From Stenotrophomonas ginsengisoli (GTDB taxonomy: Bacteria; Pseudomonadota; Gammaproteobacteria; Xanthomonadales; Xanthomonadaceae), in contig NZ_LDJM01000045.1 of assembly GCF_001431485.1 (NCBI RefSeq), forward strand, positions 1 through 64,000: 64,000 bases of DNA, given 5' to 3'. The position numbers and the translations under genes were made by a program. Position 1 is the first letter of the stretch, and every line of letters starts with the position of its first letter. This document shows positions 27,471 to 37,285 of the stretch, piece after piece. The notes below the pieces were generated by a model. The model did no database searches. It was not told where the DNA came from and worked only from the letters and a program-made list of their open reading frames with translations.

Positions 27471-28109
27471 ATGCAAGGATTGAACTGGGCACATGCTTCC
27501 AATCACGTCATCGCGCGCACTTCCTGCTGGCCGATCCTTGCACTGAGCTTGACGCTATCTGCTTGTCAGCCCCGGCAGACTGATGCCGCCATATCAGCCC
27601 CACCAGTTACGGCAGTGGTGCCCAACCCACTGGGTAAAACCCGATCCACCGCAGAGTTTTCGACATCCCCGGATGCGCCCACTCCCGCCGGACAATACGC
27701 ATCACCGTCGACCATGGAAAGCACAGACAGCGCGCACATCCTCGCAGAAGAAGACGATGTGCATCTGCCGGATAACTCGTACAACCAGGCCAACCTGCGG
27801 GCGCAGTACGAAACTTGCGTATCCGCCAGCGGCGGCGTGACGCCCGCCATTCAAGCCTGTATGGATGAAGAATTCCGTTGGCAGCAAGCACGCTTGCGTA
27901 ATGCATGGGAAACCATCGCTGATGGCCCGGACAGCACATACAAGGACGAACTGGCCGACGAGCAGGATGCCTACATACGCGATACCGACCGTTACTGCCG
28001 CTTCGACCTCACCCCCCAAGGCCAAGGCCAGATGCTGGATGCCCGATCCTGCCGCATCAACCGCTACGCCAACCGTACGGATGCTCTGGAGAAATTGATC
28101 AACAAGTGA
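27471..28109 (+). CDS. LprI-like lipoprotein, candidate immunity protein (copy 2) next to the effector
   Basis: A 212-residue lipoprotein paralogous to the preceding gene. Signal peptide with lipobox LSAC (Cys about 31), low-complexity spacer, then the same domain: QYETCVSASGG, ACMDEEFRWQQARLRNAWE, LADEQDAYIRDT and RINRYANRTDALEKL. The upstream bases (TTCCCTAGAGGCAGACCG) resemble those of copy 1, so the duplication includes the ribosome site. It ends 25 bases before the effector start, the usual immunity-then-effector order, and is therefore the likelier cognate antidote. Copy 1 may guard against a related toxin. Confidence 0.78.
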   Translation: MQGLNWAHASNHVIARTSCWPILALSLTLSACQPRQTDAAISAPPVTAVVPNPLGKTRSTAEFSTSPDAPTPAGQYASPSTMESTDSAHILAEEDDVHLPDNSYNQANLRAQYETCVSASGGVTPAIQACMDEEFRWQQARLRNAWETIADGPDSTYKDELADEQDAYIRDTDRYCRFDLTPQGQGQMLDARSCRINRYANRTDALEKLINK

Positions 28110-28134
28110 TGCCTATTGCAAAGGAGTGCTGCAA

Positions 28135-29520
28135 ATGGACCATGACGATCTGCAAAAGAAAACCACAATAGCTGGGAAAACCCAGTCGGATGACACACCA
28201 TCGATCACATCGCAGCGCGCCAACCACCAGGATCCAGCGTTTACAACTGGCGAACGCATTCAGGTCATCGAGCCATATGGCAACACCGACAACACACTCA
28301 ATCGGGTCATTGCACGCGGGACCTCCGGAGAAGAGGCATACAACGACTTGCAGATCCACCACCCGCGCACAAACCGCGCGGCGGTTCTAACAAGCAATAC
28401 AGCCTTGACCGACCGACCTTCACAAATGATGGAAGGGCATCTCGAGGCCGTGCGCATCACAGGCGACCGCAACGGCATACCACTCGTGCAAAAGGATCTC
28501 ATCCTTACTGATGAAAAAGGCTACCGCAGCATCATGATCCCCAATCCGGTTGCCGGCTTTGTGGAGATAAACAAAAACGCCTGGAACTCGGTGAGCATCT
28601 GGAGCCAGCCTGCCGGCCACCCGGACCGCGAGTTGTTGGGCCAGGTACTGCATGGCGAACGCGGCAGCTCACCGTACAAGACCGGCGATTACGTCGAGTA
28701 CGGCGCCCCGTTGATCAAGCAATCCAACGCAGGCACGGGGGCGGTGCATACACATATCGAGCTGGAGCCGGATCAATTCCGGAAGTATCTGGGCGACATG
28801 CTCAATGACCGCGTTACCCTGAGCCAGGACACTGCCTCCCGGAATCCATCCACGCGCAGCGCCATGGCCGACGGCATGCTGACCAGAGCCGAGCGCGGCG
28901 GTGAGGTCAGGGCCATGCAGGAAAAACTGGCTGGCCTGGGCTATCGGGGCCAGGACGACAAGCCGTTGGCCAGTACCGGCTACTTCGGCGATGACACCTT
29001 CGCAGCAGTGCAGGCCTTCCAGCGTGCCAATGGCCTGAAGGACGACGGCAAAGCCGGCAGCAAGACCCTGGCCGCCCTGGACGTGGCTACCGAGGCCAAG
29101 CCGCAGCACGCGGCAGGACCGGACATGCGCGATGCATCCAGCCCGGACAACGCCCGCTTCCAGCAGGCCATGGAAAAGCTGCAGGAGATGGAAAAACAAC
29201 GCGCACACGCAGGATTGCAGCCACTGTTTGCCGACAACCAGCAGGTCGAGCGCACTGCCGGGCAACTGGTGCTGGCGAGCAAGGCAGCGGGCATGGACAG
29301 GATCGACTCGGTAGTGGCGCGCCTGGATGGCACCGGCGTGTTCGCCATCCAGGGGCAGTGCAACGATCCGGCCGCACGTCGTGCGGCTGTCGAATGCAAT
29401 CATGCGCTCTCGCAGCCGCTGGAAGCCAGCAGCCGCCAGGCCGGACAGCTCGATGCACAGCCCCAGCAAAGCCCGCATCAGCAGCAGGATCAAGAGCTCA
29501 ACCGCGCACGCGGACTGTAA
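28135..29520 (+). CDS. T4SS (X-Tfe) antibacterial effector: M23-like, PG-binding and XVIPCD domains
   Basis: A 461-residue protein without a signal peptide. Residues about 130-215 look like a LytM/M23-type peptidase: GFVEINKNAW, then TGDYVEYGAPLIKQSNAGTG and VHTHIELE, where H205-x-H207 matches the M23 zinc motif. Residues 254-317 form a peptidoglycan-binding domain (GEVRAMQEKLAGLGY ... GYFGDDTFAAVQAFQRANGL). Residues about 335-455 fit an XVIPCD, the VirD4-recruitment signal of Xanthomonadaceae effectors, with a Gln-rich tail (QQSPHQQQDQ). Expected role: secretion into rival bacteria and wall cleavage. ATG 28135 is chosen for AAGGAG eight bases upstream. The first M23 His/Asp pair is not obvious. 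No T4SS machinery is in the window. Confidence 0.82.
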   Translation: MDHDDLQKKTTIAGKTQSDDTPSITSQRANHQDPAFTTGERIQVIEPYGNTDNTLNRVIARGTSGEEAYNDLQIHHPRTNRAAVLTSNTALTDRPSQMMEGHLEAVRITGDRNGIPLVQKDLILTDEKGYRSIMIPNPVAGFVEINKNAWNSVSIWSQPAGHPDRELLGQVLHGERGSSPYKTGDYVEYGAPLIKQSNAGTGAVHTHIELEPDQFRKYLGDMLNDRVTLSQDTASRNPSTRSAMADGMLTRAERGGEVRAMQEKLAGLGYRGQDDKPLASTGYFGDDTFAAVQAFQRANGLKDDGKAGSKTLAALDVATEAKPQHAAGPDMRDASSPDNARFQQAMEKLQEMEKQRAHAGLQPLFADNQQVERTAGQLVLASKAAGMDRIDSVVARLDGTGVFAIQGQCNDPAARRAAVECNHALSQPLEASSRQAGQLDAQPQQSPHQQQDQELNRARGL

Positions 29521-29734
29521 GGCAGGCTTAGATGATGCTGCCCGCCTTCTGCATCAGCCACCGCACGGGCTGCAAGCGGGCATGCGGCTGCGGCCAACGG
29601 CCAGCAATCCTTGATTTCCTGCACATCACCCTGTGCTGCACACGGCTGGTGGCATGCGTGATGCCGCCAAAAACCTTTCCGACTTCAATAACGGCGCCGT
29701 TTGGAGTCCGGGATGCACTTCCCCATCGAGCAAA

Positions 29735-29765
29735 GCAAAAGCCCCCGCAACGCGGGGGCTTTTGC
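29735..29765. terminator. Bidirectional intrinsic terminator between effector and hisS
   Basis: GCAAAAGCCCCCGC and its exact complement flank a 3-nt loop; the A/T flanks supply a T-run in both directions. It serves the convergent effector and hisS transcripts. No gene is seen in 29521-29809. Confidence 0.88.
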
Positions 29766-29809
29766 AGGGCGTCCAGCCACCGGATCCAGGCCCGATGGCG
29801 GATGGCCCG

Positions 29810-31210
29810 TCAGCGCACCATGGCGCGTGCCTGCTCCAGCTCCACCTGCAAGGTGGTGGCCAGCTCTTCGCGGGCGACTTCGAACTGCTGCTCACGCACC
29901 AGGTCCTTGACCGCCACCACGCCGCGGTTGATTTCATCCTCACCGGCCAACACCACGAAGCGGATGCCCGCCTTGGCTGCGTACTGGAACTGCTTGCCGA
30001 TCTTCTTCGGCTCCATCTGCACTTCGGTGTTGATGCCACCGGCACGCAGGCGACGGGCGATGTCCAGCGATTGCGGCATGGCTGCCTCGTCCATCAGGGC
30101 GACCATCGCCTGCACGCTGGAAGCGGCGATGCCATCGATCAGGCCGGCCTCGCGCAGCTGCCAGAACAGGCGGGTCAGGCCGATGGAAATGCCCACGCCC
30201 GGCAGCTTGCTCTTGGTGTAGTGGCTGGCCAGGTCCTCGTAACGACCGCCGGAGCAGATCGAACCGATTTCCGGGTGCTTGGTCAGCTGGGTCTCGTACA
30301 CGGTGCCGGTGTAGTAATCCAGGCCACGGGCAATGGAGAAGTTCAGGCAGTACGCGGTTTCCGGCACGCCCAGGCCACGCACCAGCTCGATCACCTCGCG
30401 CAGTTCGGCCACGCCGGTGCGCAGCATGTCGGTGGCATCGGCCGAGGCCAGCAGGGCATCGAGCTGGGCCAGCGCGTCGGCATGGCCGGTGGAACGCACG
30501 CCGATGAACTCCAGGATCTTGGCCACGCGATCAGCCGGCAGGTTGAAGCCTTCGCCCATCAGGGTGTCGCGCACATAATCCGGGCCGCGCTTGTCGATCT
30601 TGTCGACCTCGCGCAGCACGGCCAGCTGCAGTGCACCGTCAGCCACGCCCTGGGACTCGAAGAAACCACGCAGCAGCTTGCGGTTGTTCAACTGCACCGA
30701 AAAGTCACCGATGCGCAGCTCGGTGAACACGGCATTGATCACCGCCAGCACTTCGGCGTCATAACGGATGGACAGGTTGTCCTTGCCGATGACATCGATG
30801 TCGCACTGGTAGAACTCGCGGAAGCGGCCGCGCTGGGCGCGCTCGCCACGGTAGACGCGCTGCATCTGGTAACGGCGGAACGGGAAGCTCAGGTCATGCT
30901 CGTGCTCGGCCACATAACGGGCCAGCGGCACGGTGAGGTCAAAACGCAGGGCCATTTCCGGGGTGCTCTTGTCACCGGCCTCGGCGGCATTGGCCAGCGC
31001 ACCGGTGGACTGCACGAAGTACACCTGGCGCTCGGTTTCACCGCCGCTCTTGGTCAGCAGCACATCGGACAACTCGAACACCGGGGTTTCCACCGGCAAG
31101 AACCCGAAACGCTCGTAGTTGCGGCGGATGACGTCCAGCATGCGCTGAAACGCAATCTGCTCACGCGGCAGCAGTTCCATGACGCCGGCGGGCGTGCGGG
31201 GCTTGATCAC
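29810..31210 (-). CDS. hisS: Histidyl-tRNA synthetase
   Basis: A 466-residue class II aminoacyl-tRNA synthetase charging tRNA-His. Motif 2 is [20 protein letters not shown], followed by EFYQCDID; the histidine-specific HisA motif is [13 protein letters not shown]; motif 3 is [18 protein letters not shown]. The anticodon-binding domain is C-terminal. The GTG at 31210 gives the usual N-terminus IKPRTPAG. In many gammaproteobacteria hisS sits between rodZ/ispG and yfgM; here it is about 25 kb away, divergent from an FNR-type regulator. Confidence 0.95.
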   Translation of the reverse strand: MIKPRTPAGVMELLPREQIAFQRMLDVIRRNYERFGFLPVETPVFELSDVLLTKSGGETERQVYFVQSTGALANAAEAGDKSTPEMALRFDLTVPLARYVAEHEHDLSFPFRRYQMQRVYRGERAQRGRFREFYQCDIDVIGKDNLSIRYDAEVLAVINAVFTELRIGDFSVQLNNRKLLRGFFESQGVADGALQLAVLREVDKIDKRGPDYVRDTLMGEGFNLPADRVAKILEFIGVRSTGHADALAQLDALLASADATDMLRTGVAELREVIELVRGLGVPETAYCLNFSIARGLDYYTGTVYETQLTKHPEIGSICSGGRYEDLASHYTKSKLPGVGISIGLTRLFWQLREAGLIDGIAASSVQAMVALMDEAAMPQSLDIARRLRAGGINTEVQMEPKKIGKQFQYAAKAGIRFVVLAGEDEINRGVVAVKDLVREQQFEVAREELATTLQVELEQARAMVR

Positions 31211-31233
31211 GGTAGAACTCCATCAAACAGTGC

Positions 31234-31252
31234 AATAGGTCGAACGCCTATT
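31234..31252. promoter_or_regulatory. Inverted repeat in the hisS-fnr divergent region
   Basis: AATAGG-N7-CCTATT is a perfect dyad in the 105-base gap between the divergent hisS and FNR-type genes. It could be an operator or part of the promoters. It is not an FNR box (TTGAT-N4-ATCAA). Confidence 0.3.
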
Positions 31253-31315
31253 CTAATACCGCAGCCGGCTCCGAGCATGAAGTAGAATGGCCGCAACTGC
31301 ACAGCATCCTGCGAC

Positions 31316-32080
31316 ATGTCCTGGCCCCATCCTCCTCCAGATGCCGCGATGAACGGCAACCCTGCAAACGGCAAGGATTGCTCGCCGGTCAGCGACTGTA
31401 TCCACTGTTCGGTGCGCCACCTGGCCGTGTGCTCGGCCCTGTCGGCCGAAGAAGTGCATGCGCTGGAACAGGTCACCACCTCCTATGCAGTAGACAACGG
31501 CGCCACCCTGGCGCGCGCCGGTGAAGACCGCCTGCATGTCTATACCTTGACCGCTGGTGCCCTGCGTCTGGTCCGCACCCTGGCCGATGGCCGTCGCCTG
31601 GTGACCGGTTTTGTGCTGCCCGGAGACTATGTCGGTCTGTCCGGCAGTGATACCTACCGCTATGACATCGAAGCCATTGCCGACAGCCGCGTCTGCCGCG
31701 TCGGCGTGGCCCAGATGCGCGAGCTGCGCCTGCGCTACACCCACCTGGAGCGCAAGCTGCTGCAGCGCGCCTGCCAGGAGCTGGACAACGCCCAGGACAG
31801 CGCCCTGGCCTTGGCCCGGATGCAGCCGCCGGAAAAGCTGGCCGATTTCATCCTGCGCCTGGCCGAGCGCCAGGCCCGCCACCAGGGCAGCGGCAACCGC
31901 GTGGCACTGCCGATGGGCCGTGGCGACATCGCCGACCATCTGGGCCTGACCATGGAGACGGTCAGCCGCACCTTCACCAAGTTGCGCCAGTCCAATTTGA
32001 TCGCCCTGCCCCACCTGACCGTGGTGGAAATCCTCGACCGTGAGGGGCTGGAAAACCTGGCCAGCGACGGCCTGGAATAA
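31316..32080 (+). CDS. fnr: FNR-type transcription regulator (Crp/Fnr family)
   Basis: A 254-residue Crp/Fnr regulator. The N-terminus has clustered cysteines (C22, C28, C31, C39), and a further Cys at 127 (DSRVCRVG) lies where E. coli FNR has C122, so an oxygen-labile [4Fe-4S] cluster is likely. The cyclic-nucleotide-like beta barrel spans about 50-150; the HTH is GDIADHLGLTMETVSRTFTKL (about 204-224), and the recognition helix keeps the E-x-x-S-R of FNR, predicting TTGAT-N4-ATCAA sites. It should switch gene expression under oxygen limitation. ATG 31316 is used; an ATG at 31349 is an alternative that keeps all the cysteines. Confidence 0.87.
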   Translation: MSWPHPPPDAAMNGNPANGKDCSPVSDCIHCSVRHLAVCSALSAEEVHALEQVTTSYAVDNGATLARAGEDRLHVYTLTAGALRLVRTLADGRRLVTGFVLPGDYVGLSGSDTYRYDIEAIADSRVCRVGVAQMRELRLRYTHLERKLLQRACQELDNAQDSALALARMQPPEKLADFILRLAERQARHQGSGNRVALPMGRGDIADHLGLTMETVSRTFTKLRQSNLIALPHLTVVEILDREGLENLASDGLE

Positions 32081-32122
32081 GCCTGCCGGCGCCGGTACCG
32101 GCCCGTGGCGGCAAGGGACAGC

Positions 32123-32147
32123 GGGTTGATGTTTTTTTCATCAACCC
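32123..32147 (+). terminator. Hairpin with an all-T loop after fnr
   Basis: GGGTTGATG and CATCAACCC flank a loop of seven T residues, 43 bases after the fnr stop. The T-run sits in the loop rather than after the stem, so it is not a standard intrinsic terminator. The arms contain TTGAT and ATCAA, the FNR half-sites, but with too long a spacer. Confidence 0.45.
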
Positions 32148-32236
32148 ACCTCCGAGCCAGGTGGCACAAGGGTTGCACCCAGTTGTCCACAAGGTTGCCC
32201 CGCAAGATTTCCACAGCCCCTGTGGACAACTAGGCC

Positions 32237-33547
32237 TCAGCCCTGCAACTGCTCGCGCAGCGCGGCATAAGCCGCCGCCAACGGTTCGGCATGTGCCGGG
32301 CGCGCCAGCAGCGCGGCCAGCGCCGGTGGCACCGCCAGTTCACGCCCGATCAGCGGCTCGACCACCGCCTCGAACTTGGCCGGGTGCGCCGTGGCCGCCA
32401 CCGCCCAATCCTGCCCTGCCTGGGCAATGCCCTCGTTGCGCAGCTGCTCCAGCACGGCCACCGCACAGGCGGTATGCGGGCAGAACACTTCGCCCTGCTC
32501 CCGGTAGCGCCGGGCGATCACGGCCTGGATCTGCGCATCATCGACACTGCGGGCAATGAACTGACCACGCAGCACCGACACATCACCGCCATACAGCCAC
32601 TGCAGGCGCTCGAAGTTGCTCGGCGCGCCCACATCCATGGCATTGGCCAGGGTCGCCACGCTGGCCGCTGGCGCGTAATCGCCGCCGGCAAAGAAGGCCG
32701 GCAGCACCGCATTGGCATTGGTGGCCAGGGCAATGCGACCCAGCGGCACCCCCAGCGCGCGCGCCAGCACCGCGGCCATCGCATTGCCGAGGTTGCCGGT
32801 GGGCACCACCAGGTTGAGGGGGCGGCCAGTGGCGGCCTGATGCGCCAAGGCGGTATGGGCGTAATAGGCCATCTGCGGCAGCAGGCGGCCCAGGCTGATG
32901 GAGTTGGCCGAACTCAGCGGCTTGTGCGCCTGCAGCGCGGTATCGGCCAGTGCCTGCTTGGCCATGGCCTGGCAGTCATCGAAGCTGCCGGCCACCTTGT
33001 AGGTGTGGATGTTGTCACCCAGGCAGCCCAGCTGGTGGGCCTGGCGCGGCGAGACCCGGCCATCGGGATACAGCACCACCACTTCCAGCCCCGGCACCTG
33101 ATGGAAGGCAGCCGCCACGGCCGCACCGGTATCGCCGGAAGTGGCCACCACGATGGTCAGCGGCTGGCCGGCGGGGCGCGGCAGACGCGACAGGCACTGG
33201 GCCAGAAAGCGCGCACCGAAATCCTTGAACGCCGCGGTCGGCCCGTGGAACAGCTCCAGCACATGGTCACCGGCAGTAGCCAGGGGCAGCAGCGGCGCGG
33301 GGAAATCAAAGGCACTGCCACAGATCGCGGCCAGCTCGTCCTGCAGGCCATCACCGGCAAAAAACGGCGCCAGCAGTTCACTCGCGGTAGCCGCGAGGTT
33401 GGCCCCGGCTTGCAGCGTGCGCGCCGCCGGCAATGCCTGCGGCACATACAGCCCACCATCAGGCGCCAGACCGGCGGCAATGGCCGCCGACAGGCCCACG
33501 GCCGGGCTCTGGCCACGAGTGGAAACAAACAGCATCGGCTCAGACAT
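32237..33547 (-). CDS. thrC: Threonine synthase
   Basis: A 436-residue PLP enzyme converting O-phosphohomoserine to threonine. Visible: the PLP lysine in [43 protein letters not shown] and [14 protein letters not shown]. Last gene of thrABC. ATG 33547 overlaps the thrB stop by 8 bases. Confidence 0.96.
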   Translation of the reverse strand: MSEPMLFVSTRGQSPAVGLSAAIAAGLAPDGGLYVPQALPAARTLQAGANLAATASELLAPFFAGDGLQDELAAICGSAFDFPAPLLPLATAGDHVLELFHGPTAAFKDFGARFLAQCLSRLPRPAGQPLTIVVATSGDTGAAVAAAFHQVPGLEVVVLYPDGRVSPRQAHQLGCLGDNIHTYKVAGSFDDCQAMAKQALADTALQAHKPLSSANSISLGRLLPQMAYYAHTALAHQAATGRPLNLVVPTGNLGNAMAAVLARALGVPLGRIALATNANAVLPAFFAGGDYAPAASVATLANAMDVGAPSNFERLQWLYGGDVSVLRGQFIARSVDDAQIQAVIARRYREQGEVFCPHTACAVAVLEQLRNEGIAQAGQDWAVAATAHPAKFEAVVEPLIGRELAVPPALAALLARPAHAEPLAAAYAALREQLQG

Positions 33548-34502
33548 CAGACAGGTCCTGCGCAGTGGCGCACAGCTGCGCGCCGGGAGAATTGATCGGG
33601 CAGACATAGGCCTGGCTGCTCTGGCCGGCCGCCGCAAAAGCGGCCTGCACCGCAGATGCCGCCGCATGTGCCGCCGTCGCGTCTTCAAACCAGGCAAACA
33701 GGCTGGGGCCGGCACCGGAGATGCTCGCCCCCATCGCCCCGGCCGCCAGCGCGGCCGCCTTGGCTGGCGCAAAGCCGGCAATCAGGCCGGCGCGGCGTGG
33801 CTCGATCAGCACATCGGCCAGGCCGGCGCGCACCAGGTCCGCCTCACCGCGGTAACAGCCGGCCAGCAGCTGGGCCAGGTGGCTGCTCTGGGCCACAAAC
33901 TCACCCAACGCATAATTGCCCTGCAGCACGGCGCGCGCCTGCCGGGTTTCCAGCACCGCATCCGGATGCACCAGCAGGCAGTGCCAGGCATCGGGCACCG
34001 GGATCGGCACCATGCCCGTGGCCGTCGCCAGCACCAGGCCGCCGAGCAGCATCGGTGCGATGTTGTCGCCATGCTGGCCACCACTGGCCACTGCCTCGCC
34101 CACCAGCGCGAACGGATACAGCTGCTCGCGGCTCAATGGCGTGTCCAGCAAGGCATTGGCCGCCACCAGCGCGGCCACGGCCGAGGCCGCCGAGCCGCCC
34201 ATGCCCGAACCCAGGGCGATGCCCTTGTCGATCACCAGCTCAAACCCATGAGCCAGCCCGAGCCGCTCACGCAGTGCGATCAGGGCCGCACCGGCGGTAT
34301 TGCCGGGAGCCTCCAAGGGCAGCGCAAACGGGGCAAAACGGATCGCGGCAATGCGCACCACCGGCTCGGCGATGCGCCGCACATGCACGGTATCGCCGAT
34401 GCCACCCAGGGCATGGCCGAGGATGTCAAAGCCCACCGCCACATTGCCCACCGAGGCCGGGGCAAACGCACTGGACCAGGCCGAAGGCAACAGCTGGCTC
34501 AC
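33540..34502 (-). CDS. thrB: Homoserine kinase (GHMP family)
   Basis: A 320-residue GHMP kinase phosphorylating homoserine. Motif 1 is [17 protein letters not shown]; the ATP-binding motif 2 is [20 protein letters not shown]; motif 3 is [16 protein letters not shown]. The GTG start at 34502 overlaps the thrA stop as GTGA, and the gene overlaps thrC downstream. Confidence 0.96.
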   Translation of the reverse strand: MSQLLPSAWSSAFAPASVGNVAVGFDILGHALGGIGDTVHVRRIAEPVVRIAAIRFAPFALPLEAPGNTAGAALIALRERLGLAHGFELVIDKGIALGSGMGGSAASAVAALVAANALLDTPLSREQLYPFALVGEAVASGGQHGDNIAPMLLGGLVLATATGMVPIPVPDAWHCLLVHPDAVLETRQARAVLQGNYALGEFVAQSSHLAQLLAGCYRGEADLVRAGLADVLIEPRRAGLIAGFAPAKAAALAAGAMGASISGAGPSLFAWFEDATAAHAAASAVQAAFAAAGQSSQAYVCPINSPGAQLCATAQDLSDV

Positions 34503-36994
34503 AGACGCACCCCTTCCCCGGCAGCCACCCGCAGCACGTCGGCAAACACACCGGCTGCGGTGACTTCCGGGCCGGCGCCTGGACCCTGCACCACCAGCGG
34601 GTTGTCGCAATAACGGGCGGTGGTGAACTGGACCACGTTGTCGGTCAGGCGCAGATGGGCAAAACCATGGCTGGCCGGCAGCGCCTCCAGGCCCACGGTG
34701 GCGCCCTGCCCCGGCAACAGCCTGGCCACGTAACGCAGCACCTTGCCATCGGCCGCCGCTTGGGCATGGCGCTGCGCAAACACGGCATCCACCTCCTGCA
34801 GGCGAGCCATGAACTGCTCCACCTGCGCATCGCGCAGGCTTGCCGGCACCAGGCTTTCCACCTGCACGTCGTCCAGCTCCAACGTCAGCCCGGCCTCGCG
34901 GGCCAGGATCACCAGCTTGCGTGCCACATCCACCCCGGACAGGTCATCGCGAGGGTCCGGCTCGGTATAGCCCATGCCCCGTGCCTGGCTGACCAGCTGC
35001 GAGAACGGCACGCTGCCGTCGTACTTGTTGAACAGCCAGGCCAGGGTGCCGGAGAAGATGCCCTCGATGCTGCGCAGGGTGTCGCCGGTATCGACCAGGT
35101 CGCGCAGGGTGGTGATCACCGGCAGGCCGGCGCCCACCGTGGCCTCGTAGCGGAAGCGCGCACCGCTGGCCCGTGCCGCGGCGGCAATGGCCGCATAGCG
35201 CGCCTGAGGGCCGGCACCGGCCTGCTTGTTGGGGGTGATCACATGGATGCCGGCCGCCAGCCAGGCGGCGTAGTGATCGGCCACCTGCGAGCTGCCCGAG
35301 CAATCGATGATCAGCGTGTGCGGCAGGTTGCTGGCCCACAGGTGGCTGGCAAAGGCCTCCAGGTCCAGGCCCTGCGACTGGCTGGCCAACTGCTCGCGCC
35401 AGTCCTCACCCAGTGCCGCACCTGCCAGCAGCTGCTGCTGGCGGCTGCCCACCGCCAGCAGGCGCAGGTCCAGATTGGCCCGTTGACGCAGGCCCTGGCG
35501 GGCCGCGAGCAGCTGCTCGATCAGCGCCGCACCGACGTTGCCCGGGCCGATCACCCCGATCGCAAAGGCCTGCTCGGACAGCCAGAAACCGGCATGCGCC
35601 GCGCGCAGTGCACGCTGTGCATCGACACTGGCCACGGCCACGGAAATATTGCGCTCCGACGAGCCCTGGGCGATGGCCAGAATGTTCACCTGGGCCTGGC
35701 CCAGGGCCTGGAACAGACGCGCCGCCACACCGGGCTGGCCGGCCATGCCATCGCCCACCGCCGCCAGCACGCTGACTCCATTGGTGAGCTGCACACGGTG
35801 CACCTGGCCGTTGCCCAGTTCATGGGCAAAGGACTGCAGCAGGGCCTGGCGGCCACGCTCGGCATCGGCCGCCTTGACCACGCAGCAGATCGAATGTTCC
35901 GACGAACCCTGGGAAATCATCACCACCGACACCTGGGCATGGCGCAGGGCGGCGAACACGCGCTCGGCGGTACCCGGCACGCCGATCAGGCCACTGCCCT
36001 CCAGGTTGAGCACGGCCAGGCCTTCGCTCAGGGTCAGGCCCTTGATCGGCCCGCTGGGCTGGCTCTGGGCGACGATGCGGGTGCCCGGATGGGTCGGGTT
36101 GAAGGTGTTGCGGATCACGATCGGCATCTGCCGCGCGATCGCCGGGCTCATGGTCTGCGGGTGCACCACCTTGGCCCCGAAGTAAGCCAGCTCGCAGGCC
36201 TCGTCGTAGCTGAGCGTGTCCAGGGTGACCGCCTCGGGCACCACCCGCGGGTCGGCCGAGAGCACGCCATCCACATCGGTCCAGATGTGCAGCTCGGCCG
36301 CCTCGAACAGGGCGGCGAAGATGGCGCCGGAATAGTCGCTGCCGTTGCGCCCCAGGGTGGTGATGCGGCCCTGGCCATCGCGGGCAACAAAACCGGTGAC
36401 CACCACCCGCGACTGCGGGTTGGCCTGGCGCCAGGCTGCCAGATTGGCCGCACTGCGCTGCCAGTCCACGCTGACCCCGAGCTCACCGTGGGCCACCACC
36501 AGCACCTCGCGGGCATCGAGCACCGCGCAATCATGGCCGAGCTGGTTGAAGTAACCACCCAACAGCTGGGCCGAGAACACCTCGCCCAGGCCCTGCACAC
36601 GCTCCAGCACTTCCTCGGGCAGGCCGCCGATCACCGCCAGTGCTTCGAGCAGGCCGGCCAGCTTGTCAAAACGCCCGTCCAGCCAGGCCAGCAGGTCGGC
36701 CGACTGCTCGCCCAGCAGCTCGGTAGCGGCCAGATGGTGGCGCTCGCGCAGGGCCTGCCAGGCCTGTCGCCACTGCACATCACCACGGGCGGCCAGGTTG
36801 GCCAGCTCGATCAGCGCATCGGTGACGCCCTTCATTGCCGAGACCACCGCCACCTGGGTGGTCTCCTGGCGCTGCAGCAACAAGCCGGCGACATGCCGGT
36901 AACGCTCGGCCGAAGCCACGGAGGTACCGCCGAACTTGTGGGCGACCACCTCGGCCGTGCGGGATTGGGCAGGTACTGCAGCAAGCGATGACAT
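34499..36994 (-). CDS. thrA: Bifunctional aspartokinase/homoserine dehydrogenase I
   Basis: An 831-residue two-domain enzyme that starts and diverts the aspartate pathway to threonine. The kinase opens with [17 protein letters not shown] (about 16-32), with ACT regulatory repeats near 320-450 ([32 protein letters not shown]), typical for threonine feedback. The dehydrogenase has [17 protein letters not shown] (about 478-494) as its NAD(P) site, plus [10 protein letters not shown] and [17 protein letters not shown] 36994 is preceded by GAGGT seven bases upstream. A leader peptide and hairpin lie further upstream. Confidence 0.97.
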   Translation of the reverse strand: MSSLAAVPAQSRTAEVVAHKFGGTSVASAERYRHVAGLLLQRQETTQVAVVSAMKGVTDALIELANLAARGDVQWRQAWQALRERHHLAATELLGEQSADLLAWLDGRFDKLAGLLEALAVIGGLPEEVLERVQGLGEVFSAQLLGGYFNQLGHDCAVLDAREVLVVAHGELGVSVDWQRSAANLAAWRQANPQSRVVVTGFVARDGQGRITTLGRNGSDYSGAIFAALFEAAELHIWTDVDGVLSADPRVVPEAVTLDTLSYDEACELAYFGAKVVHPQTMSPAIARQMPIVIRNTFNPTHPGTRIVAQSQPSGPIKGLTLSEGLAVLNLEGSGLIGVPGTAERVFAALRHAQVSVVMISQGSSEHSICCVVKAADAERGRQALLQSFAHELGNGQVHRVQLTNGVSVLAAVGDGMAGQPGVAARLFQALGQAQVNILAIAQGSSERNISVAVASVDAQRALRAAHAGFWLSEQAFAIGVIGPGNVGAALIEQLLAARQGLRQRANLDLRLLAVGSRQQQLLAGAALGEDWREQLASQSQGLDLEAFASHLWASNLPHTLIIDCSGSSQVADHYAAWLAAGIHVITPNKQAGAGPQARYAAIAAAARASGARFRYEATVGAGLPVITTLRDLVDTGDTLRSIEGIFSGTLAWLFNKYDGSVPFSQLVSQARGMGYTEPDPRDDLSGVDVARKLVILAREAGLTLELDDVQVESLVPASLRDAQVEQFMARLQEVDAVFAQRHAQAAADGKVLRYVARLLPGQGATVGLEALPASHGFAHLRLTDNVVQFTTARYCDNPLVVQGPGAGPEVTAAGVFADVLRVAAGEGVRL

Positions 36995-37016
36995 CGAAAC
37001 TGACCTCTGCTGTGGA

Positions 37017-37068
37017 GGCCCTGCACCGCTGGTTGGGGAAGTCCCGCAACCTGGTTCGGTGCGGGGCC
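37017..37068 (-). promoter_or_regulatory. Attenuator-like hairpin between thrL and thrA
   Basis: GGCCCCGCACCG and CGGTGCAGGGCC (minus strand) pair with one mismatch, and the interior can extend the stem through GTTG/CAAC. The stem starts 14 bases after the thrL stop and ends 22 bases before thrA. No U-run follows, so the mechanism may be atypical or Rho-assisted, or this could be one of several alternative folds. Confidence 0.55.
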
Positions 37069-37082
37069 GTAGTTTTCGGGGG

Positions 37083-37154
37083 TTAGACGAAGACGACGGG
37101 CCGCACCAGGCAAGTGGTGACGGTAATAATGGTCATGGTCATGCCGGCCGACAT
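37083..37154 (-). CDS. thrL: thr operon leader peptide
   Basis: A 23-codon frame that includes MTMTIITVTTCLV, with five Thr and two adjacent Ile codons within ten residues, the composition expected of a ribosome-mediated thr attenuator sensor (threonine and isoleucine charging). It lies about 90 bases before thrA and is followed by a strong hairpin. The ATG at 37154 is used; ATG codons at 37142 and 37136 could also initiate. It is too short for ordinary gene finders. Confidence 0.8.
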   Translation of the reverse strand: MSAGMTMTIITVTTCLVRPVVFV

Positions 37155-37231
37155 CACACCGGTCCCGTTGCGCTGGGCGCAGACAGGTTCAGTGGCGTGG
37201 ACGAGGGCGTGATTGGCTGACATGACCCGCA

Positions 37232-37260
37232 GCAAAACGCAGTGGCCTGCGCGCTGTCAA
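37232..37260 (-). promoter_or_regulatory. Candidate thr operon promoter
   Basis: A consensus -35 TTGACA (37260-37255, minus strand) is followed after 17 bases by TTTTGC, a poor -10. It lies about 80 bases before thrL. Weak -10 boxes are usual where GC content is high; confidence is limited. Confidence 0.4.
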
Positions 37261-37269
37261 CTGTTGCAT

Positions 37270-37285
37270 TGCAAAATAATTTGCA
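37270..37285. promoter_or_regulatory. TGCAAA dyad upstream of the thr promoter
   Basis: TGCAAAATAATTTGCA has perfect 6-bp arms around a 4-bp centre, just upstream of the -35 box. A third TTGCAAAT copy lies near 37317. Possible activator or repressor site in an otherwise AT-poor region. Confidence 0.35.

Noticed and set aside
37017-37068. Classical intrinsic terminator before thrA
   Set aside because: The stem is strong, but no T-run follows on the transcribed strand, so it is listed as attenuator-like instead.
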